In this document: positions 16,088-24,225 of the stretch, piece by piece
Numbering within the stretch: the stretch's first letter is position 1
Layout: each line of letters begins with the position of its first letter
Origin: Planctomycetota bacterium
GTDB taxonomy: Bacteria > Planctomycetota > UBA1135 > UBA2386
Assembly (NCBI GenBank): GCA_020849665.1
Contig: JADLFX010000047.1
Span: 1 to 64,000, forward strand
DNA: 64,000 nucleotides
Direction of reading: 5' to 3'
Notes under the pieces: model-generated
Database searches by the model: none
What the model saw: the letters and a program-made list of their open reading frames with translations, nothing else
Told to the model about the DNA's origin: nothing
Position numbers and translations under genes: made by a program

Positions 16088-16984
16088 ATGACAGCAGAAC
16101 GCTTCCTCGGCGCGTGCTGGAGCGCCGTGCACGGTCCCGGCGATCCACACCAACTCTGCACCTGGGCGCTGCAGCAGGGGTTCTCCGGGTTCGTCGCCGG
16201 GCCGGCCCCCCGACCCGTGGCCTGGGCCAGGGTGCAGGAGCAGGCGCGCGTGCTGCCGATCCGCGTCGCGGCCGTCCGGGTCGCCAGCGTGCTGGACGTC
16301 GAGCGTCGAATCGACCATGGCATCGCCTCGGGAACCGAGGCCGACCAGAGCGCTGCGCTCCAGAAGGTGGAGCAGGCCGTGGTGCTCGCGCGCGAGCTGG
16401 GCACGCCCCTCGTGGTGGTGGAACCGGGTGCGCTCCGGGTGCCGGGGGAAGCAGGCCAGGTGGACCTGGGCGACCCGGGCGCACGCTGGACCCAGGACCA
16501 GGCGAAGGCCCAGCTGGCCCGGCGCAACGCCCTCCTGCACCGCGGGCTCGACGCCGCCTGCCGGTTCTTCTTCGCCGCCACGCGGCGCTTCCCCGACGTC
16601 ACGTTCTGCCTCACCGGCAGCCGCCACGTGTTCGGGCTCGGCGAGCCGCGCGCCCTGGAGCTCCTCTTCGAGGACCTCGGTGGGCGGCAGCTCCGCTACT
16701 GGCATGATGCGCCCGTGGCGGCCTGTCGCAGCCAGCTCCTGGACACGGACCAGGGAGCCTGGCTGGAGGCGTTCCGGGACCGGATGGTGGGGATCACCCT
16801 GGGGGACGTGGCGGACGGAATCCTCTATTCCCCGCCGGGATCTGGCAGCGTCGACTTCCCGTTGCTGTCGGCATATGCGAGCCGATCGGCGGCCCCTCCC
16901 CTCCTGGACCTCGAACTCGATCCCTCGGTCGTGCCGGGCGAAATGCCCGGCGTGCGCGCTTTCCTGCACAAGTACGGCCTGTAA
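16088..16984 (+). CDS. Xylose-isomerase-like TIM-barrel protein
   Basis: A 298-residue cytosolic protein that reads as an AP-endonuclease-2/xylose-isomerase-like barrel. It shows LQQGFSGFVAG, an LGTPLVVVEPGALR strand with a glutamate, TFCLTGSRHVFGLGEP, RYWHDAPVA (a His-Asp pair) and a final LLDLELDPSVV. These are the approximate positions of metal-binding Glu/Asp/His residues in the superfamily, but I cannot place all four ligands with certainty. The substrate is unknown. The ATG at 16088 was chosen; the 198-bp gap to the divergent ppx gene holds both promoters. Confidence 0.55.
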   Translation: MTAERFLGACWSAVHGPGDPHQLCTWALQQGFSGFVAGPAPRPVAWARVQEQARVLPIRVAAVRVASVLDVERRIDHGIASGTEADQSAALQKVEQAVVLARELGTPLVVVEPGALRVPGEAGQVDLGDPGARWTQDQAKAQLARRNALLHRGLDAACRFFFAATRRFPDVTFCLTGSRHVFGLGEPRALELLFEDLGGRQLRYWHDAPVAACRSQLLDTDQGAWLEAFRDRMVGITLGDVADGILYSPPGSGSVDFPLLSAYASRSAAPPLLDLELDPSVVPGEMPGVRAFLHKYGL

Positions 16985-17058
16985 CGTTGCCGGCCGCGTA
17001 GCCGAAGATAGCCCCGCTGGATCGGCCCGCCCCCAGGCTGCCGGCCGGCTCCGCCCCG

Positions 17059-18096
17059 ATGCAGACCACGATCGTCCCAGGCCGCACCGCCGAACTGCTC
17101 CGTGTCCTGACCGGGCGGAAACGGCTCCTGGTCCTCACCCACACCAACCCGGATCCGGACTCGATCGCCAGCGCCATGGGGCTGCGGCACCTGGCCAGGA
17201 CCCGGCTGGCCATTCCCAGCACCTTCGGCCTCTCGGGTCAGGTCATGCGGGCCGAGAACAAGGAGATGGTCCGCTGCCTGGGCGTGGACCTGGTCCCCAT
17301 GAGCCAGGTGGACCTGGCGGCCCACGACGCGATCGCCCTGGTGGACAGCCAGCCGGGGTTCGGGCACACGGTGCTGCCCACCGGGCGCTCGGTCGACATC
17401 GTCGTCGACCACCACGTGCCGCCGGAGCGGGCGCCCGCGGGCCACGCCCCCGCCGTGTTCCTGGACCTGCGCACCGAGGTGGGGGCCACCAGCAGCATCG
17501 TGACGAGCTACCTGATGGAGTCGGGCGTGCCGGTGGACGCCGACGTGGCCACCGGACTCTTCTACGGGATCAAGACGGACACCGCCGACCTGTCGCGCAA
17601 CACCAGCCCCCTGGACGCCAAGGCCTACGAGTTCCTGCTGCCGAGGGTCGATCGCCAGAAGCTCGCCGCGATCACCACGCCGGACGTGTCGCTCGACTAC
17701 TTCCGTGCGCTGCGCACCGCGCTCAACAACATCCGGATCTTCGGCGGGGTCGTGCTCTGTTCGGTGGGGCGGACCGAAGGCCCCGAGATGATGGCCGAGG
17801 TGGCCGACCTGCTCATGCGCCTCGAAGGCCGCGCCGCGGTGTTCTGCGGCGGACTGGTGGGCCAGACCTACTACGTCTCCGTGCGCACCGAACCCGGCGG
17901 TCGGGACGCCTACTCCCTGATCCGCTCCGCACTGGGTGGCGAGGGGTCGTTCGGCGGGCACGGGTCGGTGGCCGGCGGCAGCATCCCGATGAAGGACACG
18001 TCGGAGCGCGGCCTCAAGCGGCTCGAGCGCCGGCTGGAGCGCAACATCCTGAAGGCCCTGGGCGTGGACGGCCTCTCGGTCGGCGGGATCGGGTGA
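17059..18096 (+). CDS. DHH/DHHA1 phosphoesterase (NrnA-like)
   Basis: A 345-residue metal-dependent phosphoesterase. The N-terminal DHH domain shows LTHTNPDPDSIASAMGL (metal motif I), ALVDSQPGFG and IVVDHHV (the namesake DHH). The C-terminal DHHA1 substrate domain ends with FGGHGSVAGGSIPM, a GGGH-like motif. Family members degrade nano-RNA (oligoribonucleases), pAp or cyclic dinucleotide products. It is translationally coupled to thiD by a GTGA overlap. Confidence 0.85.
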   Translation: MQTTIVPGRTAELLRVLTGRKRLLVLTHTNPDPDSIASAMGLRHLARTRLAIPSTFGLSGQVMRAENKEMVRCLGVDLVPMSQVDLAAHDAIALVDSQPGFGHTVLPTGRSVDIVVDHHVPPERAPAGHAPAVFLDLRTEVGATSSIVTSYLMESGVPVDADVATGLFYGIKTDTADLSRNTSPLDAKAYEFLLPRVDRQKLAAITTPDVSLDYFRALRTALNNIRIFGGVVLCSVGRTEGPEMMAEVADLLMRLEGRAAVFCGGLVGQTYYVSVRTEPGGRDAYSLIRSALGGEGSFGGHGSVAGGSIPMKDTSERGLKRLERRLERNILKALGVDGLSVGGIG

Positions 18097-18890
18097 GCCA
18101 GGGCGGGGCCGCGGCGCCGCGCGTCCTGGTGATCGGCGGCCTGGATCCCTCGAACGGGGCGGGCATCACCGCGGATGCACGGGCGGTGCAGGCGCACGGT
18201 GGGCATGCGCTCACGGTGGCCACCGGGCTGACGGTGCAGAACCGGCACGGCTACCGCGGCGGCACCGCGGTGGCGCCCGACCTGTTGCGGGCCCAGCTCC
18301 GCGCGGCGCTGGCCGAGGGTCCCGTGCTGGCGGTGAAGACCGGCCTCTTCCTGTCGCCGGACCAGCCCGGGCTGGTCGCGGCCGAGCTGTTGGCCGGACT
18401 CGGGCACGCGCCCCCCTGGGTGGTGGATCCCGTCCTCTCGGCGACGGCTGGCGGCCTCGCCGGCGGAGCCGAGCTGATCGCGGCCCTGCGGGCGGAGTGC
18501 GTGCCGCGCGCGCACGTGGTCACGCCCAACCTGCCGGAGCTCGAGGCGCTGGCGCCGGCCGGCGCGCACGAGCTTCTGGCGGCCGGCGCGCGGGCCGTGC
18601 TGGTGAAGGGGGGGCACGGGGCCGGTGACGAGGTGGTGGACGTGCTGCATGGCGCCGGCGGGCCGCACCGTTTCGCGCACCCCCGGCTGGGGGTGGGGCC
18701 GGTGCACGGCACCGGTTGCGCGCTGGCCAGCGCCATCGCGGCCGGCCTCGCGCACGGGCGCGAGGTGCGCGCTGCGTGCGCCGTGGCGATCGGATGGCTG
18801 CAGCGCTGCCTGCGCGCCACCGTGCCCGCCGGCGACGGCCTGCCGGTGCCGCTGGTGCACGTGGCGCTCGACGCCGGTGGCCGGGGCTAG
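18093..18890 (+). CDS. thiD: Hydroxymethylpyrimidine/phosphomethylpyrimidine kinase
   Basis: A 265-residue ribokinase-fold enzyme of thiamine biosynthesis that phosphorylates HMP to HMP-P and HMP-PP. Conserved elements are IGGLDPSNGAGITAD (substrate loop), the QN of TVQN, VVDPVLSA, VTPNLPELEAL, VLVKGGHG and the anion-hole motif VHGTGCALASAIAAGLA near the C-terminus. The start is GTG 18093, overlapping the preceding DHH stop. No other thiamine gene lies in the window. Its TAG stop forms the shared CTAG with the convergent ligase gene. Confidence 0.88.
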   Translation: MSQGGAAAPRVLVIGGLDPSNGAGITADARAVQAHGGHALTVATGLTVQNRHGYRGGTAVAPDLLRAQLRAALAEGPVLAVKTGLFLSPDQPGLVAAELLAGLGHAPPWVVDPVLSATAGGLAGGAELIAALRAECVPRAHVVTPNLPELEALAPAGAHELLAAGARAVLVKGGHGAGDEVVDVLHGAGGPHRFAHPRLGVGPVHGTGCALASAIAAGLAHGREVRAACAVAIGWLQRCLRATVPAGDGLPVPLVHVALDAGGRG

Positions 18891-20755
18891 CCCGCGAACA
18901 TCTCGCCCAGGAGTCCGGCGTAGCGCTCGGCCACCACGCGGCGCTTCACCTTCAGGGTCTGGGTGAGCGCGCCATTCTCCACGCTCATGGGCTCGGCCAG
19001 GAGGCGGAACGTGGCGATGCGGTCCACGGGCCGGAATCCTGCGGAGCGGCTCACCAACCGGTGGATCTCCTGGCGGTAGAGGTCCAGGACCGCCGGTGCG
19101 CCGATCAGGCCGTCACGCACCTGCCACTGGCTCTGCGGCACCCGCAGCTCGAGCACGGTGGGGTTCACCACCAGGAGCGCGCCAACGTGCTTCTGGTCCT
19201 GGCCGACCACGATCGCCTGATCGATGAGCGGGGAGGCCTTCAGCGCCACCTCGATCGGTTCCGGCTCCACGTTCTCGCCGCCGGCCAGGACGATCGTGTC
19301 CTTGGCGCGGCCGGTGATGCGCAGGTGGCTATCGGGCTCGATGCAGCCCAGGTCGCCGCTGTTGAACCACCCGGCCGCATCCATCACCTGGGCCGTGCGC
19401 TCGGGGTTGCGGTAGTACCCCGCCATCACCTGCGGGCCGCGGATCCAGATCAGCCCGATCTGGCCGGGCGCGAGCACGCGCCCGGCTTCGTCGCGGATCT
19501 GGATCTCGGTGCGCGGCAGGGCGCGGCCGATGGTTCCGGGCCGGTTGTCCTCGGGCACGCGCACGCTCGCGACCGGGCTGGTCTCGGTGAGCCCGTAGCC
19601 ATTCAGGATCGGCAGCCCCAGGCCCAGCAGGGTCTCGTCCACGTGGGCCGGCAGGGAGCCGCCACCCGAGACGGCGAGCCGCAGCCGGCCGCCCGTGGAC
19701 GCGAGCACCTTCGGCAGGATCGTGGCGCGCAGGAGCGGATGGGCCAGCCGGTCGAGGAGCCGTGGCCGTCCCGCGCCGACGCGCCGGCAGCAGTGCAGCG
19801 TGTAGCGGAGCAGGCGCCCGCGCACGCCACGCATCTTCTCGACGGTGTGCAGGATGCCGTCGTGGATCATCTCCCAGATCCGCGGCACGGCCGCGAACGC
19901 CGTGGGCCGCACCGCCACCAGGTCCTCCTTGATCCGGCGGCGGTCCGTGTAGACCACGTGCGCCCCGGCGCTGAGCGCTACGTAGTCCATGATCCGCTCG
20001 TAGGTGTGCCACGCCGGGAGCACCGAGAGGAACACGTCGTGCTCGTCCACGTGCAGGACGTCGTGGACCATCTCGATGTTGCTGAGGATGTTGCCGTGCG
20101 TGAGCATCACGCCCTTCGGATCCGCGGTCGTGCCGCTGGTGTAGACCAGCGTGAGCAGGTCTTGCGGGCGCACCGCGGCGCGCGCGGCCACCAGAGGTTC
20201 CGGGTCGCTCGCCAGGAGTTCGGCCCCGCGGGCGAGCAGCTCCGGCAGGGTGCGCACCCCCGGCAGCGCGCTGTGCTCGGCGAGGCTGAGCACCGTCTCG
20301 AGCTCCGGCAGCTCCGGGCGGTGCGCGAGCAGGTCCTTGGCGGCCGCGTCGCCGTCGACGAACGCCATCCGACAGCCGGCATGCCGCAGGATGAAGTGCA
20401 CCTCGGCCGGCGGCGTGTCCGAACCGCGCGGCACGTCCACCGCGCCCAGGTAGGTCGTGGCCAGATCGGCGAGCAGCCACTCGTAGCGGTTGTCGGCCAG
20501 GAGACCGACGCGGTCGCCGCGGCGCAGGCCCAGGTCCAGCAGCGCCCGGGCCAGGGCGCGCGCGTCCCGGGCCAGCGTGGCGAACGAGACCGGCTCGCCG
20601 CCATGCCGATTCCGGCGCGGGAGGAACACCCGCGGGCCATGCGCTGCGGCCATCGCCTCCAGGAGATCGGGAAGCGTGCGCGGGGCGCCCGCGGGAGGCG
20701 CGGGTACGGTCCCTTGCGGGGGCGGTCCTTTCTGGTCCTGCACCTTGACATCCAC
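18887..20755 (-). CDS. Long-chain acyl-CoA synthetase (AMP-forming)
   Basis: A 622-residue ANL-superfamily adenylating enzyme that activates fatty acids to acyl-CoA via acyl-AMP. Key motifs are the P-loop TLVYTSGTTADPKGVMLTHGN (about residues 200-220), LNGYGLTETSP (adenine site), GWFNSGDLG (the A8-adjacent aspartate) and ITGRAKDTIVLAGGENVEPEPIE (hinge region). The C-terminal catalytic lysine falls in a QTLKVKRR segment typical of the FadD/FACL type. It probably acts at the inner membrane. The start ATG (MDVKVQDQKGPPPQG) is 35 bp upstream-adjacent to the tRNA-Gly gene on the other strand. With the acyl-CoA dehydrogenase at the far end of the window it hints at fatty acid oxidation capacity. 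Confidence 0.9.
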   Translation of the reverse strand: MDVKVQDQKGPPPQGTVPAPPAGAPRTLPDLLEAMAAAHGPRVFLPRRNRHGGEPVSFATLARDARALARALLDLGLRRGDRVGLLADNRYEWLLADLATTYLGAVDVPRGSDTPPAEVHFILRHAGCRMAFVDGDAAAKDLLAHRPELPELETVLSLAEHSALPGVRTLPELLARGAELLASDPEPLVAARAAVRPQDLLTLVYTSGTTADPKGVMLTHGNILSNIEMVHDVLHVDEHDVFLSVLPAWHTYERIMDYVALSAGAHVVYTDRRRIKEDLVAVRPTAFAAVPRIWEMIHDGILHTVEKMRGVRGRLLRYTLHCCRRVGAGRPRLLDRLAHPLLRATILPKVLASTGGRLRLAVSGGGSLPAHVDETLLGLGLPILNGYGLTETSPVASVRVPEDNRPGTIGRALPRTEIQIRDEAGRVLAPGQIGLIWIRGPQVMAGYYRNPERTAQVMDAAGWFNSGDLGCIEPDSHLRITGRAKDTIVLAGGENVEPEPIEVALKASPLIDQAIVVGQDQKHVGALLVVNPTVLELRVPQSQWQVRDGLIGAPAVLDLYRQEIHRLVSRSAGFRPVDRIATFRLLAEPMSVENGALTQTLKVKRRVVAERYAGLLGEMFAG

Positions 20756-20790
20756 GCGGCGGATTCCTACTAGTTCCGCCTCCCAAGCGG

Positions 20791-20865
20791 GCGGGTGTAG
20801 CTCAGTGGTAGAGCATCACGTTGCCAACGTGAGGGTCGAGAGTTCAAGTCTCTTCACCCGCTCCA
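20791..20865 (+). tRNA. tRNA-Gly (anticodon GCC)
   Basis: Acceptor arms GCGGGTG (20791-20797) and CACCCGC (20855-20861) pair fully. The D-arm contains AGCTCAGTGGTAGAGC, the anticodon arm CACGT/ACGTG surrounds TTGCCAA (anticodon GCC), and the T-arm has GTTCAAG in its loop. The discriminator T is followed by an encoded CCA (20863-20865), giving 75 nt. It is single, not in a cluster. Confidence 0.95.
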
Positions 20866-21049
20866 GTCTTGGCTTCCGGTCGATCCCGCGGCGGCGCACG
20901 ACCCGGCGTCCTGCGCATGCCTTCCGAGGGGTGGCCGAGAGGGTAGCGCAACCGTCGCCGGACGGTGGCCGGCGAGCCGGCGGAGCGGGCACGGGTCCCG
21001 GGGATTGACGGGCTCCGCATGGCGGGGATCGTGGCCGCAGGAGGTCACC

Positions 21050-22675
21050 ATGCGCGTGCGAATCGCCCTCTCTGTCCTCGTGCTCGGCCTGTCCCTGGAT
21101 GCCCAGCGGACGCTCTGGTCCGCCGCCGGCGACCTTCGCGGGCGGGGGTTTGGGCAGCGCCTCGAGTCGATCGGCGACGTGGACGGGGACGGAGTGCGGG
21201 ACCTGCTGGTCGGGTCCTGGACTTCGAGCGTGGCGGCGGTCCAGGTGGTCTCTGGACGGACCGGAGGATGGATCCGCAGCCACGAGGGCCTATCGCAGGA
21301 CCCGACCTACGCGGCGATCGGCCTCGGCGACGCCGGCGACGTGGACCGCGACGGGCGCGGCGACTACTGGATCGCGGTGCCCAGGCGCACGTGGGGGACC
21401 TCGCTCGGCGTCGTGCTATGCCAGTCGGGGCGACCCGGGACGACGATCTACACGGTTCCGACGACCCCAGCGCCAAACGAGGTCTTCGCCGACTCCTTCG
21501 CCGCGATGGGGGACCTGGACCAGGACGGCGTCGCCGACTTCGCGGTGACCGAGACCAATCAGCTCACCATCCGGACCTACTCCGGCGCCACGCGCCAGGT
21601 GCTGCGATCCAGGACCCTGCTCCATCCGAGAGCCTCCATCGTCAATGCAGGCGACGTGGATCGCGATGGGCGGAACGACCTGCTCGTGGGTGCTCCACAA
21701 GCGTGGAGCAACTCCGGTGAGGTCCAGCTCTTGTCCGGGTCCGACCTGAGCGTGCTGCGGCAGTGGCGGGGCGTCGGAGCCGAGAACTTCCTTGGCTCCT
21801 CGGTCGCCGGCATCGGGGACGTCGACCGCGACGGTCATGCGGATGTCGCCTTCTCGGTCAAGGCCCACCCCACACTGGCAGTGGACAGCGTGCGGTGCGT
21901 CTCCGGGCGCACCTTCGCCACGATCCTCGAAGTGCACGGCGTGGACCATTGGTACGGGAGTGGCTCCGGGCCGGAGTACCGCATCGCCATCCGGCCCATG
22001 GGCGACCTGGACCTGGATGGCTACGGCGACCTGGGACTCGGGGTAGGCAGCTACACCGGAATCAGCTCCAGAGAAGAGCCAGGGCTCCTCCTGGCGGTCT
22101 CGGGTCGGGATGCCCGCGTCCTGTTGCGCATGGAGGGACCCAGCCGGTTCGAGTGGTTGGGCGCGTCTCTCGCCCCGCTCCAGGATCTCGACGGCGACGG
22201 CCTCGCCGAGTTCGTCGTGGGGTCCCCCAGGGATGGCGCCCTCAACTCATTGGCGGGCAGGGTGCGCCTGATCTCCTCGCGCATCCTGGCCGCGTCGGCG
22301 CCCGTGGGCGTGCCCTGCTACGGCGGCGCGTACCCACCCACGCTGGGCGCGGCACGGCCGATCCTCGGCACGCGCGTGGCGATCGAAGGGCGCGAGGCGC
22401 CGGCGCTCCCCGGCGTGCTCGTGCTCGCACTGCCGGCGGTGCGGCCGGTCGAGCTCGGCGTGCCCGGCTGCGCGGTGCACCTCGACCCAGGCACGATGCA
22501 GGTGCTCGCCACGATCCCCAACCGCGGCAGCTGGACTCTGGGCCTGCATCTGCCTCCTGCCGGCCCTGGCCTGCCTGGGCTCGAGGTCGCGCTCCAGGGG
22601 TTCTTCGGCCCGAGCCACAGTCCGGTCGGAGCCGACCTCACCAACGCGGTGCGCCTGCGCCTCGGCTACCCGTGA
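21050..22675 (+). CDS. Secreted FG-GAP repeat (seven-bladed propeller) protein
   Basis: A 541-residue exported protein. A signal peptide (residues 1-18, VLVLGLSLDAQ) is followed by seven calcium-type DxDxDG repeats: DVDGDGVRDLLVG, DVDRDGRGD, DLDQDGVAD, DVDRDGRND, DVDRDGHAD, DLDLDGYGD and DLDGDGLAE. This is the number expected for one integrin-alpha-like propeller. From about residue 410 a beta-rich C-terminal domain begins at VGVPCYGGAYPPTLG; it is shared with the secreted proteins at 40966 and 42250. The start is supported by AGGAGG 6 nt upstream of ATG 21050. The ligand is unknown; extracellular binding or surface display is likely. Confidence 0.8.
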   Translation: MRVRIALSVLVLGLSLDAQRTLWSAAGDLRGRGFGQRLESIGDVDGDGVRDLLVGSWTSSVAAVQVVSGRTGGWIRSHEGLSQDPTYAAIGLGDAGDVDRDGRGDYWIAVPRRTWGTSLGVVLCQSGRPGTTIYTVPTTPAPNEVFADSFAAMGDLDQDGVADFAVTETNQLTIRTYSGATRQVLRSRTLLHPRASIVNAGDVDRDGRNDLLVGAPQAWSNSGEVQLLSGSDLSVLRQWRGVGAENFLGSSVAGIGDVDRDGHADVAFSVKAHPTLAVDSVRCVSGRTFATILEVHGVDHWYGSGSGPEYRIAIRPMGDLDLDGYGDLGLGVGSYTGISSREEPGLLLAVSGRDARVLLRMEGPSRFEWLGASLAPLQDLDGDGLAEFVVGSPRDGALNSLAGRVRLISSRILAASAPVGVPCYGGAYPPTLGAARPILGTRVAIEGREAPALPGVLVLALPAVRPVELGVPGCAVHLDPGTMQVLATIPNRGSWTLGLHLPPAGPGLPGLEVALQGFFGPSHSPVGADLTNAVRLRLGYP

Positions 22676-22728
22676 TGCGCGCCCGGCCGTGCCGCACGGC
22701 GCTGCCTGCGCCTCGAACGGGGGGCCCT

Positions 22729-22772
22729 CGCACCCGTGCCGGGCGGTGTCGGCTCCGGTGCGCGCGGGTGCG
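22729..22772. repeat. Inverted repeat in the convergent gap before the efflux operon
   Basis: CGCACCCG (22729-22736) is complementary to CGGGTGCG (22765-22772), with a 28-nt spacer. It sits between the FG-GAP stop and the stop of the outer-membrane factor gene. It may contribute to termination; the evidence is weak because of the long loop. Confidence 0.25.
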
Positions 22773-22790
22773 GCGCAGACCCCTCCGCCA

Positions 22791-24224
22791 TCAGCCCTGG
22801 TCGGGAGCCTTCTCCGCGGGCTCCGGCGCCGTGGGCCAGCCGCCGCCAAGGGAGCGGTAGAGCAGGATCAGCGCGAGCCACTGGTCGCGCACGGCCACGG
22901 CCTCGTTGAGCTCCGCGTCGAAGAGCTGGCGTTGGGCGTCGAGCACGTCGAGGTAGGGCGCGACATCGCCGCGGTAGCGCAGCTCGGCCAGCGCCAGGAC
23001 CTGCCGCTCGGCCGCCACGCGCCCGCCCTCCTCGGTGCGGCGCTCTCCGGTCTTGCGGTAGGCGATCAGGCCGTCCTCGACCTCGCGAAAGGCCTGCAGG
23101 ATCGACTGCTCGTAGCGGAACAGTGCCTGGCGCTGCTGCGACTCGGCCACCTCGACGCGGCTCGTGTTGCGTCCCGCGTTGAAGATCGGTTGCAGGAGGT
23201 TGCCGCCGATCGACCAGCTCCGCGCGGGCGCGCCGAGCAGGTCGCCGAGATCCTCGCTCTCGAAGCCGAGGAATCCGGTGATCGAGATCGTGGGGTAGAG
23301 CAGCGCCTTCGCCTCGCCGATCCGCGCGTTGGCGGACACGAGTTGTTCCTCGGCCGCGCGCAGGTCGGGACGCCGCTCGAGGAGCTGCGCCGGCAGGCCG
23401 GCGGGCACGCGCGGCGGGAGCGCCATCGCCGCCGGGGTCTGCCCGCGCGGGATCGGGCCCGGGTTGCGGCCCAGGAGCAGGTTCAACTCGTTCTCCTTCT
23501 GACCCACCTGGCGCTCGAGGTCGTGCACCTGCGAGGCCGTGCGGTGCACCTCGCCCTCGGCCTGGCGCAGGTCCAGTTCGGAGGTGATGCCGCCTTCGAA
23601 GCGCACGCGCACCAGCTCCCGGTACTCGCGCCGGGACACCAGGGTGGCCCGCGAGATCTCCAGGCGCCGGTCGAGGTCGCGGAGCTCGATGTAGGCCCGC
23701 GCCACCTCGGCGACCAGCGCCAGGACCACGGCGCGCCGCGTCTGCTCGGCGGCGTAGAGCAGCGCGCGCTCGGCCTCGCTGGCACGGCGGATCCGCCCGA
23801 AGAGATCCAGCTCCCACGTCAATGAGGCCCCGAGGCCGTAGTACGAACGCTCGAGGTCGGAGCCGAGCGCGGCGCCCGCGGGCGTCTCCCCGCTCACCCG
23901 CTCGCGCCCGGCGAAGGCCGCGGCGTCGAGGGTGGGGAAGAGATCCGCGCGGGTGAAGCCGTAGCGCGCCCGGGCCTCCTCGATGCGCTCCACGGCGACC
24001 TGCAGGTCCTTGTTCTGCTGCAGGGCCGCGCGCACCAGCTCGTGCAGGACCGGATCCTGGAAGAGCTGCCACCAGGGCAGGTTGGCGAGGCTCTCGCCCT
24101 GCGATCCGTCCAGTTCGCGCCAGCCTTCCGGCAGGACCACCGTGGGCCGCTGGTAGTCGGGACCCACCATGCAGGCCGCGGGGAGGAGGAGCAGGGTCGA
24201 GCCCAAGAGGAGTGCCTGGTTCAC
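22791..24224 (-). CDS. RND efflux outer-membrane factor lipoprotein (NodT/OprM family)
   Basis: A 477-residue TolC-like trimer subunit. The lipobox is LPAAC with C18, followed by the family hallmark GPDYQRP. The two outer-membrane efflux repeats are visible by their paired long helices: ERIEEARARYGFTRADLFPTL / WELDLFGRIRRASEAERALL in the first half and RRPDLRAAEEQLVSANARIGEAKA / SRVEVAESQQRQALF in the second. It forms the outer-membrane exit duct of the tripartite pump encoded just upstream (1-bp gap to the pump gene). Confidence 0.93.
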   Translation of the reverse strand: MNQALLLGSTLLLLPAACMVGPDYQRPTVVLPEGWRELDGSQGESLANLPWWQLFQDPVLHELVRAALQQNKDLQVAVERIEEARARYGFTRADLFPTLDAAAFAGRERVSGETPAGAALGSDLERSYYGLGASLTWELDLFGRIRRASEAERALLYAAEQTRRAVVLALVAEVARAYIELRDLDRRLEISRATLVSRREYRELVRVRFEGGITSELDLRQAEGEVHRTASQVHDLERQVGQKENELNLLLGRNPGPIPRGQTPAAMALPPRVPAGLPAQLLERRPDLRAAEEQLVSANARIGEAKALLYPTISITGFLGFESEDLGDLLGAPARSWSIGGNLLQPIFNAGRNTSRVEVAESQQRQALFRYEQSILQAFREVEDGLIAYRKTGERRTEEGGRVAAERQVLALAELRYRGDVAPYLDVLDAQRQLFDAELNEAVAVRDQWLALILLYRSLGGGWPTAPEPAEKAPDQG

Positions 24225-24225
24225 G

